DNA of 64,000 bases from Mycoplasmopsis agassizii. Lineage in GTDB: Bacteria; Bacillota_I; Bacilli_A; Mycoplasmatales; Metamycoplasmataceae. Numbering within the stretch: position 1 is the first letter of the stretch; every line of letters starts with the position of its first letter. The notes beneath the pieces were generated by a model, which was given only the letters and a program-made list of their open reading frames with translations, did not search any database and was not told the origin of the DNA. Made by a program: the position numbers and the translations under genes. The stretch spans positions 1 to 64,000 of the forward strand of contig NZ_NQNY01000004.1 in assembly GCF_002276225.1 (NCBI RefSeq), given 5' to 3'. Positions 54,310-64,000 of the stretch are shown piece after piece.

Positions 54310-54549
54310 TTAATCAGTTAAATTGTAAATATTATTTTAATTCATTGAACAAATTTAGCCACTAAAAAAACAGTAATTACTTCATTAATTTTTGACAAAT
54401 TAATATAATTATTATGATAGGGAATTTCATTACTTTTAACTTTAAAAAACTTACTCTACAAATTGGTTTTCTGTTTACTAAAAATGGTAGTTTTAACATG
54501 ACTTAAAATCTAATTTTCATTTTCTATCTAATTTAGAAAGGAGTAAAAA

Positions 54550-57054
54550 TTGCAATTTTTACAAGTTAATAAAATTAATTTGCTTTCACTAAAAAGTAAA
54601 TTAAAAGATCATAAGTGAAAACTATTTGCAAGACCAAAAGGCAAGGCGAATCATAATAGTGGCAAAGGTCGCAGACTATTATCTAAACTTTCGGGAGCTT
54701 TTTTATTACCTATTGCAATCATGTCTGTTGCAGGACTATTTTTAGGAATAGGAGCAGCAATTGCATCTAATGCAAATGGCATTAATGGATTAAAAATTTT
54801 CGGTAATTTTTTACAAGCAATTGGTAATCCTGTTTTTGGTGCATTACCATTATTATTTGCTGCAGGTTTTGTAATTGCTTTTGCAGATGATGCAGGCGTT
54901 GCTGTCTTTAGTGTGATCATTGCTTATCTAGTTTTTGTCAATATTCAGCAGGCGTTTATTTATCCTATAAATACGGAAACAAAAGCGATTGAAACATTAA
55001 CAGATGGCACAATTAAAACTCATACAATTAAAACTTTAATTGGTTACGACATCTTATGAACTAATGGAGCTTTATCAGGAAGAGACCCTTCTGCAATGAA
55101 GGGAATTGTTGGAGATTCGCTAGGATTTAAGTCACTTCAAACTTCAGTTTTTGGTGGAATTATTGTAGGTCTAATTGTTGCATTTTTATATCGTAAATTC
55201 AATGCAATTAAATTTTGAGCAGTCTTTAATTTTTTTGCAGGAAAAAGATTTATACCAATTATTTCTGTTCTAGCAATGGTGCCTTTAGCATTCTTATTTT
55301 TGATTTTTTGACCTTGACTAGGTCAAGGGTTAGCAGTTTTTGGAGATGCATTATCAAAAGCTGTTTATATCGATAGTTTTATCTATGGATATGTTGCTCG
55401 ATCGTTAGTTCCTTTTGGACTTCATCACGTTTTCTATTCAGCACTTTGATATACACAAGTTGGTGGTGACTTATCAGCTCAATATGCTAATTTTCTTAAT
55501 GCAGGCAATGTCATTATTGACCCTTTAACTAATGCTCCTGTGATTTCTCAACAAAATGGTAGTGGCGTTCAACATTGAATTTGATCATTAGAAAATGAGC
55601 AAAATGTTTGACAAGGTGATTCAACTATTTCCTTGCAAGTTGTTAAGCAAACATTTAATGATGTTACTTTTAGAATAGGAGCAAATGGTGAAAATCAGAC
55701 CTTAGAAATTTATGCTTTTATTCAAAATCATTTTAATACAAGGGTCGGAAGATTTTTGCAAGGTAGTTTTACAGTTATGCAAGTAGGCTTACCTGCAGCA
55801 GCTTTTGCCATGGTAATGGCTGCTCCAAAAGATAAACGTAAAATTGCTATTTCAGCAACATTACCTGCAGCTTTTACAAGTTTTTTAACAGGTATAACTG
55901 AATCAATTGAATTCACCTTTTTATTCTTAAGTTCATTCCTATTTTGAGGTGTACATGCCTTCTTAGAAGGCTTATCATTTTTATTAATGAATGTCTTATC
56001 AGTTCATTTAGCTAGATCATTTTCAGGTGGCATAATTGACATGATTGTTTATGGAATTATACCTGTTCAAAAGGGTACAAATTTTTGATGAGCATATGTT
56101 GTTGGTTTATGTTATGGTCCTTTATATTATTTCATTTTCTATTATTATATAAAATGAAAAGACCTTGCAACTCCAGGAAGAGGAGATAACATTAAATTAT
56201 TTTCTAAGGTTGATTTCAAGAATAAAAAATCTAAAAATGATTCTGAAAAATTAGATCCTAAATTAATGAAAATAATTGATGGTATGGGTGGTTTTGAAAA
56301 TATTTTGGTTTATGAAAATTGTGCTTCAAGACTTCGTTATGATGTTAAAGATACATCAAAAATTTCACAAGATAAATTAAAAGAGGCAGGAGCATTTGGT
56401 GTTCAAATAATTGGTGATAATCATGTGCAAGCAATTTTTGGACCTAGTGCTGCGCCACTGAATGCACAAATATCTAAATATAAAGATGAATATAAAACTA
56501 ATCCTGATAAATTCCAAAAGTCAGAAATTAGTGAAAAAATCGAAATTACTAAATCAGAAAATCAATTAAATAAAATTGAAAAATTAGAAACTCCATTAGT
56601 AGTAAAAAGCCCTATTTTAGGGCATATTCGACACTTAAATGAAATTAATGATGGTGTTTTTTCAAAGGGTTTACTTGGTCAAGGAATTGTAATTACACCT
56701 TCAGAAAAAAGTGGAGTGGTAAAAATTTATTCACCTGTAAATGGAATTTTAGAAACAGTTATGGATTCAAAACATGCTTATGGAATTACTACGAAAGATG
56801 AAATTAAATTTTTATTACACATTGGAATTGACACAGTTAATTTAAAAGGTAAAGGCTTTAAAACTATTGTAAAGCAAGGAGATCGTGTTAAACAAGGTCA
56901 ACTACTTGGTGCATATAGTTTAGATTATTTAAAATCTAAAGTTGAAAAAACTGATTTAATTTTAATCTTACTTGATGAGTCAAAATACAAAAATATTTTG
57001 GATTTAGAATATAAATTTGTTAATCCCAAAGATCAAATTTTTAAAGTTGATTAA
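54550..57054 (+). CDS. Glucose-type PTS enzyme IICBA, second copy, 834 aa
   Basis: Close paralog of the gene at 51481 along its whole length, with the same domain order: phosphorylated Cys591 ([14 protein letters not shown]) and His757 (IIA, KFLLHIGIDTVNL). In IIC the conserved GITEP has become GITES (448-452), with a second Pro to Ser change a few residues on. The start is TTG, six bases after the strong site AAAGGAG. The N-terminus is shorter than in copy 1. It may have different substrate use, or relaxed constraint. Terminated by the hairpin at 57100-57126. Confidence 0.88.
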
Positions 57055-57099
57055 AAAATAAGTGTGCATAGTTTTTAAAAATTTCAGTTTATAATCAAA

Positions 57100-57126
57100 T
57101 AAAAAAGACCCCGAAGGGTCTTTTTC
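57100..57126. terminator. Shared bidirectional terminator
   Basis: The perfect 10-bp stem AAAAAGACCC/GGGTCTTTTT with a CGAA loop has T-runs on both sides. It ends ptsG copy 2 and, on the minus strand, the candidate RNA. Confidence 0.85.
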
Positions 57127-57334
57127 TCTGCCGCTTACTGACAGCCCAATCCGATCACTTGAGGACATACTAGTTAGACAGTTAAATTAAATTTAACTCT
57201 TTCTCATATCTTATGCCTTTAGCAACTTCTATCACTGCAATGGGGCGTACTAGGTGATAGCTTTAACACTAATGCGGGGGATCAAATTTTTTGCATATAG
57301 TTAAGAAATAAGTTTTGTTTAAAATAACCTATGC
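57102..57334 (-). ncRNA. Candidate non-coding RNA, about 235 nt
   Basis: On the minus strand an extended -10 (TGG TATAAT, 57349-57341) predicts a start near 57334, and a perfect terminator ends at about 57102. Between them no reading frame is credible, yet the stretch is much richer in G and C than its surroundings. It contains long-range pairings such as CTATCAC/GTGATAG and GTTAAATT/AATTTAAC. I looked for hallmarks of RNase P RNA, tmRNA, 6S RNA and riboswitches and could not place it in any of them. Confidence 0.55.
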
Positions 57335-57420
57335 TATATAATTATACCAAATTTTGAAATTTAAAATTTAAAATGCTAACTAAAAATTATACTTATTAAA
57401 ATGAAAACCGATTTCAATAA

Positions 57421-58095
57421 CTAGGCGAGCCATGGTTGGAAAAATAAAAAGGCTAATGCTAGTGAATAAAAAATACTAATTAATAAGTGCTTTTTATATT
57501 TACCACTTATCAATAATGAACCACCAATTGCTAGGATTAAATAAACAGGTAAAACATAAAGTCTTCAACCAACAAAAAAACTAGCATCACTATTTAAATT
57601 GCTAGGATCTTTATAAACTATATATTGATCAATGCTTTTGTTGAATGAAACAAATGGTAATAATAAACCGATTAATAACTGAATAACTAGAGCAATAATA
57701 ATTCCTGCAATCACTGGTTTCATGTATTTAATTGATAAAACTAAAAATCGATTATGCTCAATTTTCTTCACAATTGCCATTGAAATAATCATGATAATTG
57801 TCGCTGGTAAAACAAAGACTGCATAAGTTAAAAACATTGCTAGATACCCCCATCATTGTCCCTGCGAAATTAAAATACCTGTAAAAATACTAAGTTGAGT
57901 AGAAAAAACTCCTGGTGTTAAATTACCAACTACAAAGATATTATTAATAGTTTCAGGGTCAATAGGAATATTAAAAGTTGATGCCAAAAAGTTTCACATA
58001 TTTTGAAACATTGGCATAAAAACTTGCCCACCACCAAAAACTACTAGCGAAACAAAAACTGTATAAGGCAGAGAAACTAATAAGGCAATAAACAT
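57421..58095 (-). CDS. Chromate transporter family protein, second half, 224 aa
   Basis: Half-size member of the CHR family (bipartite type, two genes). Seen: FGGGQVFMPMFQN (about 19-31), VVGNLTPGVFSTQLSIFTG, and several membrane helices. Its ATG overlaps the stop of the partner at 58095 by one base. The family is best known for chromate efflux, but its normal substrate in mycoplasmas is unknown. Trp codons are mainly TGA. Confidence 0.8.
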
Positions 58096-58730
58096 TATTT
58101 ATCCTTATTTTCTGCTTCAGTTTTCTGTTGTTTTTTTAACTTTCTTTGCCTTACGAATTCAATGATAAAAACAACGACAATTAAGCCAACCATTACAATT
58201 GCAGCGATATTATAAGGTGCTGGAATAAAGAGTGCAAAAACGATCGTGAAACAAAATAAAGAGACTCATAAAGGAATGCTTAATTCCTTATGAGACATTT
58301 TCAAATATCTTCAACCAAACAAAATTAAGGTGGCAATAATTGCACTCAACACGCCTAAGTTAACGACAAATAAATAGCGTGGAGGCAAAAACTGAAATAA
58401 GTAAAAAACTAAAACAGCTAGTAAAACATGGGGTAAAACTGCAATTAAAACAAATCAGATTGCATTGATTTTACCAAGCCTTATACTGGCAATATAAGTT
58501 AAAGCCTGCAAGACACTAGGACCAGGTAACATGTTGGCAACAATCAATAACTTATCAAATTCTTCTTCACTTAATCACTTAAATTTAAGTACGCTGTACT
58601 TTCTAATGATCGGCATTAAAGCATTACCTCCACCAAATCCTAGGAAGGTAACTATTTGAATAAAGTAGAAAACTTGCCAAAAATCTTTAATTTTTGGCCT
58701 TACTTTCGGTTTTTTTTCAGGTTTTTGCAT
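58095..58730 (-). CDS. Chromate transporter family protein, first half, 211 aa
   Basis: N-terminal partner of the pair: FLGFGGGNALMPIIRKYSV, LSEEEFDKLLIVANMLPGPS and QALTYIASIRLGK follow the family's signature block (FGGG...PGP...T.IG). About six helices and a Lys-rich tail. TATAAT on the minus strand (58744-58739) ends eight bases before the ATG, so it is probably leaderless. Translationally coupled to the following gene. Confidence 0.82.
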
Positions 58731-58738
58731 TAACTTTT

Positions 58739-58744
58739 ATTATA
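58739..58744 (-). promoter_or_regulatory. -10 of the chromate transporter pair, leaderless type
   Basis: TATAAT on the minus strand, eight bases before the ATG at 58730, with no ribosome binding site. Confidence 0.5.
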
Positions 58745-58774
58745 TTGATAAATTTTAATTTTGCAGAGTAAAAT
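58745..58774 (+). promoter_or_regulatory. deoB promoter
   Basis: -35 TTGATA (58745-58750), 18-base spacer, -10 TAAAAT (58769-58774). A leader of about 40 bases follows, with AAAGGA before the ATG. Confidence 0.5.
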
Positions 58775-58819
58775 TGAACATGAATTTAATTTCTAACCTA
58801 AATTTGAAAGGAATAATAT

Positions 58820-60010
58820 ATGAAAAAATTTAAACGTGTTTTTATGATCGTCACTGATTCACTAGGAATTGGTGCCGATGAAGATCAAAAAGCTTTTGGA
58901 GATGAAGGGGCTCACACTTTTAAAAGTGCAGCCACTTCTGATCTTTTTGAAATTAATGAATGAAAAAAAATGGGGATTGGTAATATTGCTAATTTAGATC
59001 ATAAGTGAAAAGTTAAAAAACCAACTGCCTATGTAATGCCTGTGCAAGAGATTTCTAATGCTAAAGATACTTTAGCAGGACATTGAGAAATGATGGGTGT
59101 TAAAACTGAAAAACCATTTCCAACTTTTTTTGAAAACGGTTTTCCAAAAGAATTAATTGATGAATTATCAAAGGCATTTGATAATAAAAAAATAGTTGGA
59201 AATAAGTCTGCTTCAGGGACTGAAATTATTGATGAACTAGCCCATGAAGAAAGAGACAATAACGCCGTGATTGTCTATACATCTTTTGATTCAGTTTTAC
59301 AAATCTGTGCTAATGAAGCCTGAATAGGACTTGATAAACTATATGAATATAGTAAAAAAGCTAGAGCTATTTGTTCATCAAGACCTGAATGAAATGTTGG
59401 AAGAATTATCGCTCGCCCTTATGTTGGAGATAACGGCAAATATACAAGAACTTTCAACCGTCATGACTATGCAAATGTACCACCACGCACTATTTTAAAT
59501 AACTTAATTGATCACGACGTTGAAGTTATTTCAGTTGGAAAAATTAACGATATCTTTGTTGATTCAGGAATTAGTAAACATATTCCTAGTGGTAGTGACA
59601 ATGTCGGTATGGACATAACTATCGACCTAGCAATGGAAAAAGGTAAAGAAAGACAACTGATTTTTACTAATTTAGTTGAATTTGATTCACATTACGGACA
59701 CCGCCGTAATGTTGATGGTTATGGACAAAACATTACTAATTTTGATATTAAACTAGCAAAATTAGTTAATGCTTTAACTGAAGATGACTTACTAATTATC
59801 ACTAGCGATCATGGTAATGATCCTGCTTATCCAGGCTTTAACCATACTCGTGAATTATTGCCATTAACTATTTATTCAAAAGCTTTTAAAAATCCTAAAG
59901 TCTTACCAACTGTAACTGGAATGATGACTTCAGGTAACTTAATTGCTAAAAATTTTGATGTACCTAGACTAAATGATTTAGGTGAAGATATTTCTGAATT
60001 ACTAGTGTAA
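58820..60010 (+). CDS. deoB: Phosphopentomutase, 396 aa
   Basis: Interconverts ribose-1-phosphate/deoxyribose-1-phosphate and the 5-phosphates, for nucleoside salvage. An alkaline-phosphatase-superfamily enzyme: the metal-binding TDS near the N-terminus (12-14), KDTLAGHWEMMG holding the phosphorylated Thr (the Trp here is TGA), [12 protein letters not shown], and the C-terminal [16 protein letters not shown] metal site. The length is normal. No other nucleoside genes (deoC, punA) are near. Confidence 0.95.
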
Positions 60011-60027
60011 AAGTTTATTTTTGAACC

Positions 60028-60060
60028 AAAAAACAGAAGGTTTTCGCCTTCTGTTTTTGT
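60028..60060 (+). terminator. Terminator of deoB
   Basis: AAAAACAGAAGG/CCTTCTGTTTTT (12 bp) with a 6-base loop. Confidence 0.9.
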
Positions 60061-60079
60061 TTAATTTATTTTTTAAATA

Positions 60080-60200
60080 CTAAATATTTTGTATTTTAGC
60101 ATGTGGAATATTTAACTTGAAAACTTCAGAAATTAAACCACCATAATGAACAGTGAATTCTCATTCACCTGAAAGTCCACCATCTTTAAAGACGCTGAAT
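60080..60200 (-). pseudogene. Fragment of a lipoprotein gene C-terminus
   Basis: On the minus strand about 40 codons ending in TAG (60082-60080) give DGGLSGEWEFTVHYGGLISE and a tail matching the end of the lipoprotein at 60429 (DGGLAGDWEFTVHYGGLISE). No start and no upstream part remain before the deoB terminator. It is a remnant of a duplicated lipoprotein gene. Confidence 0.7.
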
Positions 60201-60205
60201 TGTAG

Positions 60206-60228
60206 CTAAATTTGTAATTCAAATTTAG
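60206..60228. repeat. Short inverted repeat next to the fragment
   Basis: CTAAATTTG/CAAATTTAG, a perfect 9-bp stem with a 5-base loop, just upstream of the fragment (minus strand). No T-run directly after it. Confidence 0.35.
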
Positions 60229-60366
60229 TTTCTCCTTTTTCTTAGGCACATTATAAACTTTTATAAAATTAGTCAAACTATTTGTGTAATAAAGCTGAAT
60301 TTTTACAAGAATTTTTTGCAAAAGTACTATGCCAAAATTTATGAATTTTATGCTTAAACATTAAAA

Positions 60367-60397
60367 CTAAAAAATAGCAATTTTTGAAAATTGCTAT
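60367..60397 (-). terminator. Terminator of the 727-aa lipoprotein gene
   Basis: On the minus strand ATAGCAATTTT pairs with AAAATTGCTAT around two bases, followed by TTTTTTAG. It lies about 30 bases after the stop codon at 60429. Confidence 0.75.
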
Positions 60398-60428
60398 CTT
60401 AATATTTATTAGTTTTAGTTTTTAAAAA

Positions 60429-62612
60429 CTAAATATCTTGGGTTTTTGCATAAGGAATTTTTATTGTAAAAATTTCTGAAATTAGCCCACCATAATGAAC
60501 AGTGAATTCTCAATCACCTGCAAGTCCACCATCGACAAAGACTAACATTGCACCGTTTGCTTGTTTTTCTAAACCATCAATACGAGCAGGTCCATCGCCA
60601 GAATTTAATAGTTTTGTGACATATGATTGATAAGCAACCATCTGCATAATACCTAAATCATCCAGTGTTTGTCTAGGATAATTTTTCAAATACAGAACAT
60701 AGTTTTTCATTCTGTTTTCGTATTTATTGTTGCCGTTTTTATCTTTATCCATTGCTTTTTTAAAGATTTCTACAGCCTGATCTAGAACTTGTTTTTCAGT
60801 TAAAAATCCTGTTAAAGTAATTTTTACAGGGTCTGATACAAGATTACCTTTTTTGAAAGTTAATTGTAGTGAAACTGAACCATCCTTGTTGACAAAGTCA
60901 ACAGTTTTAACATCAACTGTAACCCCTTTATCCTGATTAGTTCAAGTAACTTTTTGATTTTCAGGTAGTTTTTCATTAAGCTCTTCAATAGTATTAATTT
61001 GTTGTGAACTAGCGACTCATTTAGCATCAACTTTTTCACTTGCTTTAGCTTGTCTAACTGAATAATTCAGTTTTGTAAAGTTATTATAAGCATCTAAAAT
61101 TAGTTTGGCATCATCAGATAAGTTACTATTAAAGTTTTGTAAGATAATATCATTATCAGCTAAAATTACATTATTAACAGTATATGTAGCTAAAAGATTA
61201 ATTTTTAGGTCTTTATAGTCAATTCCACCCTTATTTGCATCAATTACTAGATGAATTTTAACATCATTAGCATATGCTTTACGTTGATCTAATGCCTCTT
61301 GCATTAATTCAATATATTTATTAGCACCAACTTGATCAATAAAACTAGGTTTAGTAGTTTTATCTAGTAAATTTCATTCATCAACTAATGAACCATAGAT
61401 CACTTTAGCAAATTTGCCTAGCTCTTTTTGATCTAAGAAGTTTTTTATAGTTAATAACTTTTCTTCTGATCTAGCACTATCTTTAACAAAAGATATTGCT
61501 ACTGTTACTTCACCTTTAATATCATCAAAACCAACTACTCTAACCTCTCCAGTTACTCCTTCTTCTAACTTAATCTGATCTTTTTCTTTTAGTTTAGATT
61601 GCAAGTGATTTGCTGTTTCTTTTTTAAAGTATTCTGATCTAGTAAATGTTTTAGTATCTAAAACAGTTGGTTTATAAGCACTTGCTCTTGAATTTGAATT
61701 AGACATTGATAGAAGCCAATCAGGGTTTTTATCAAAGTTGTACTTAAGAAGGGTTTTTGAGTGATCGGTTGCAGTTGGATGTTCTACAATAAATGATTCA
61801 ATCGTTAACTTTTCTGCTCCACGATCAAAATTAGCAACTTTTAAAGTAAAGTTGTTGTAAGTTGTTTCAACAGCTTTTTCTGCATCAGTCAGGGTTTTTG
61901 TTTTGAAACCACTTACTTTAACATCTTTTGTTTTAGTTTCATTTTCTTTCAAAAGTGTAACTTTAAACACGGCACTGCCATTTGCTGTATCACTTGAAAC
62001 ATGAGTTAATGTAACAGTAACTGATGAATCAATTTTCACTGTATCACCTACAGTATTACTGTTAAAAATAGTTAGTGAATTGATGTCAGAATGTGATGCT
62101 AATAGCAATTTATTTGATGAGTTATCTTTTAAATTTCGATCTGTAAATTTAGCAATTTCACTTTCTAATAATTTCTGAATTACATCACTATCTTTAACTC
62201 CTAAGCCTATTATTTTGATAGTGGCTTGATTAGTTGATGAAACACCTTCTTCTGTATAAAATAGACCTAGTTCAACACTGATTGACTTAGCATCTTGCTT
62301 TGTTATTTTGATACTTGTAATTTGTGCATCACCTAAAAATTGCTCAAAAGTCGTAGTATTTTTAACTAAATTTAATAAGTTGGTTTTATACTCTCCTGTA
62401 ATTGATTCTATTTTAGTTTTAACTGCAGAATCTGTATCTTTTTCTTTGATTGTTAGTTCAAAATCAGCTAAATTAGTTGCGATTTTTTGCAAAGTTATGT
62501 CAACTGTTTCTTTAGCTGGAGGTTTTTCAATTGGCGAACAAGCAATTGCAGCAGTCACAGCAATAACTGATCCAATTGATAAACCAGTTGTGATTAAAAA
62601 TTTTCTCTTCAT
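60429..62612 (-). CDS. Large surface lipoprotein, 727 aa
   Basis: Basic N-terminus, hydrophobic signal and lipobox TAAIAC with the lipid-bearing Cys at residue 25. Several units follow that end in strands such as TKDVKVSGF and DPVKITLTGFL, related to those of the 14696 lipoprotein. Close paralog of the partial lipoprotein at 63105, sharing GGIDY, VNNVILADND and LSDDAKLILDAYNNF. Trp codons are TGA. No binding site lies directly before the ATG; AGAGGT is about 37 bases upstream, separated by a perfect hairpin. Confidence 0.87.
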
Positions 62613-62617
62613 TATTT

Positions 62618-62654
62618 AAGACTAAAGTTGCAAAGCAAATTTAGTCTTACCTCT
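62618..62654 (-). promoter_or_regulatory. Hairpin between ribosome binding site and start codon
   Basis: On the minus strand AGAGGT (62654-62649) is followed by the perfect 9-bp stem AAGACTAAA/TTTAGTCTT (62648-62640 with 62626-62618) with a 13-base loop, then five bases and the ATG of the lipoprotein. When the hairpin forms, AGAGGT comes within normal distance of the start. Confidence 0.45.
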
Positions 62655-62694
62655 CTTTTGATTATTTATAAATTTATAGTTACTTTAATTTGTA

Positions 62695-62712
62695 AAATTT
62701 GCGAGCAAATTT
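62695..62712. repeat. Small palindrome upstream of the lipoprotein gene
   Basis: AAATTTGC/GCAAATTT with a two-base centre, about 85 bases before the start on the minus strand, near a TATAAA-like word. A possible operator. In the rest of the gap to 63065 I see no gene; AAATAGTT/AACTATTT (63014-63045) is another weak pairing. Confidence 0.3.
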
Positions 62713-63065
62713 ATAAAAGTAGATTCATTAAAAACACTTTATTTCTTTCATTAAAATAACTACGTGCCAATTTTAAAACTTTGGCAAAAAAGTCTGAAGA
62801 TATTTTAAAAACTGGTTTATTTTGGAACTTTTAATATCATTGAGTTTAAAATTTATTTACCCAAATTATTAACTTATTTTTTTGGTCGATAATTAAGAAC
62901 TTTAAATGCTAAAAACCATGTTTATAGGTGTTTTTGGCTTAATATAACAATAAAAAACTGGTGAGTAATTTTTCTTAAAAAGAGCACTGATCATTAACTA
63001 AATTAATTAAATTAAATAGTTAAGTCTTTTTTTAACCAACTATTTGACTATTCACCCTTTTGCAC

Positions 63066-63095
63066 AATAAAAAACAGAAAGTTATTCACTTTCTG
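63066..63095 (-). terminator. Terminator of the partial lipoprotein gene
   Basis: On the minus strand CAGAAAGT pairs with ACTTTCTG (5-base loop), followed by TTTTTTATT. It lies about 10 bases after the stop codon. Confidence 0.8.
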
Positions 63096-63104
63096 CCCTT
63101 ATTT

Positions 63105-64000
63105 TTAAACAACTCTAACTGGTTGAACAACTGCCCCTTTAAATTGTGGTTTAGGAAGTTTTATACTGATTTCTTCAGATTCTAAACCGTTATACATAAC
63201 AACAAATTTAGCATTACCTTCAAAATCTAAATGTTTAATTCTAGCAAGAGCAGTATTACCTAATCATGACAAACCTGGAATGCCATCTGCAAAAGAACCA
63301 AAGTTAATTAAGTTTGCAACATAACTTCCAAAAATGTTCAACTGTGTTTGAACATTTCTTGGAGTTTCACTAGTTTGAGGTAGTGCTATATAAACAACAA
63401 ATTCTTGAATCTTTTTATCAATAGCTTTTACTCCACTTTGATCTTTAGTTTCAAGCATTTTTTTGAAGGCATTTTTAGCAATATCAATAACTTGTGCATC
63501 TATAAAAAAGCCTTTAACTGTAACAGTAATAGGTTCTGAAATAATCTCACCTTTTTTAAAATTAAACTGCAATGTAACTGTTCCATTAACGCCGTTAAAA
63601 CCGATAGTTTTAACATCTAAAATAACACCTTTATTTTTATTATGTCAAGTCATAATTTTATGATCTTGACTTAATTTTTTGTTTAGTTCTTCTAGTGAAT
63701 TAAAGTGTTGTCTACTCGGAATTCAAAGTCCACCTGCTGCTTCATTAACTGTATCACTAACGACAGGATTTCTCGCTTGTAATTCTTTAATATTAAAATT
63801 ATTATATGCTTCTAAAACTAGCTTTGCATCATCACTTAAACTAGTATTAAATCCTTGTAAAACAACTTTGTTAGTTGCTAAAATGACATTATTTAAAATA
63901 TGAGTCGCTATTAAATTAATTTCTTGTTTTTCATAATCAATACCACCATTTGCAGTATCAACTGCTAACAATAATCTCACATCATTAGGATAAAACTTTT
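63105..64000 (-). CDS. Surface lipoprotein paralog, partial (5' end outside window)
   Basis: An open frame from the window edge to TAA at 63105, about 298 codons. It is closely related to the 3' part of the 60429 lipoprotein: GGIDYEKQEINLIATH, LNNVILATNKVVLQGFN, LSDDAKLVLEAYNNF and a GEIISEPITVTVKGF strand. Trp codons are TGA. The start and lipobox are not visible, so lipoprotein nature is inferred from the paralog. Confidence 0.8.

Noticed and set aside
57102-57334. RNase P RNA, tmRNA or 5S rRNA
   Set aside because: No GAGGAAAGTCC box, no tRNA-like T-loop end and no 5S core were found. It stays an unnamed candidate RNA.

Overview
The window is chromosomal DNA of a mollicute, most likely a Mycoplasma/Mycoplasmopsis of the hominis-type lineages. 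It is very A+T rich. Most reading frames become full-length only if TGA is read as tryptophan (code 4); for example, the Trp of the conserved GHWE motif of phosphopentomutase is a TGA. The species cannot be fixed from the sequence alone. All products and coordinates below use code 4.

Layout. (1) 0.2-6.2 kb: a membrane protein, then a secreted protein with a hydrophobic C-terminus, overlapping the first of three tandem paralogous membrane proteins (family A). (2) 6.3-12.6 kb: a choline-kinase-like gene divergent from gyrB, then the mannitol PTS operon mtlA-mtlD-mtlF. (3) 12.7-17.5 kb: a possible attenuator with an aromatic leader peptide before a signal-anchored protein, then a 903-residue lipoprotein. 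(4) 17.5-30.4 kb: a gene-poor stretch with candidate structured RNAs, then nrnA, rpsD (minus), ezrA-thiI (an order recalling rpsD-ezrA-thiI in Bacillus), a membrane protein, and a replication cluster dnaE-5'-3' exonuclease-coaE-dnaB-dnaI-like. (5) 30.4-32.3 kb: pgi and an S1-domain gene (minus), then the 4.5S/SRP RNA. (6) 32.4-40.4 kb: six copies of a second membrane-protein family (B), two of them broken, with a second secreted hydrophobic protein and an IS30 transposase inserted among them. (7) 40.6-51.3 kb: tRNA-Arg(TCT), tig, secA, coaD and an ABC transporter of the Ugp/Gts type. (8) 51.4-57.1 kb: two tandem EIICBA glucose-type PTS genes. (9) 57.1-64 kb: a candidate ncRNA, a split chromate transporter pair, deoB, and paralogous lipoproteins with one decayed fragment.

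How it works together. Carbon uptake is prominent: mannitol PTS to fructose-6-P (mtlAF, mtlD), two glucose-type PTS permeases, pgi linking glucose-6-P and fructose-6-P, deoB recovering pentose phosphates, and a sugar/glycerol-type ABC importer. The core cell machinery is replication (dnaE, dnaB), secretion (SecA, SRP RNA, trigger factor) and CoA synthesis (coaD, coaE). The accessory part is two arrays of lineage-specific membrane proteins, each led by a secreted protein with a hydrophobic C-terminus; these are the best candidates for an undescribed system.

Regulatory signals. Many genes have a TATAAT-like -10 only 6-9 bases before the start codon and no ribosome binding site, so leaderless mRNA seems common. 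Other promoters have an extended -10 (TGnTAwAAT). Two divergent gene pairs share one palindromic -10. Intrinsic terminators are clear and many lie between convergent genes.
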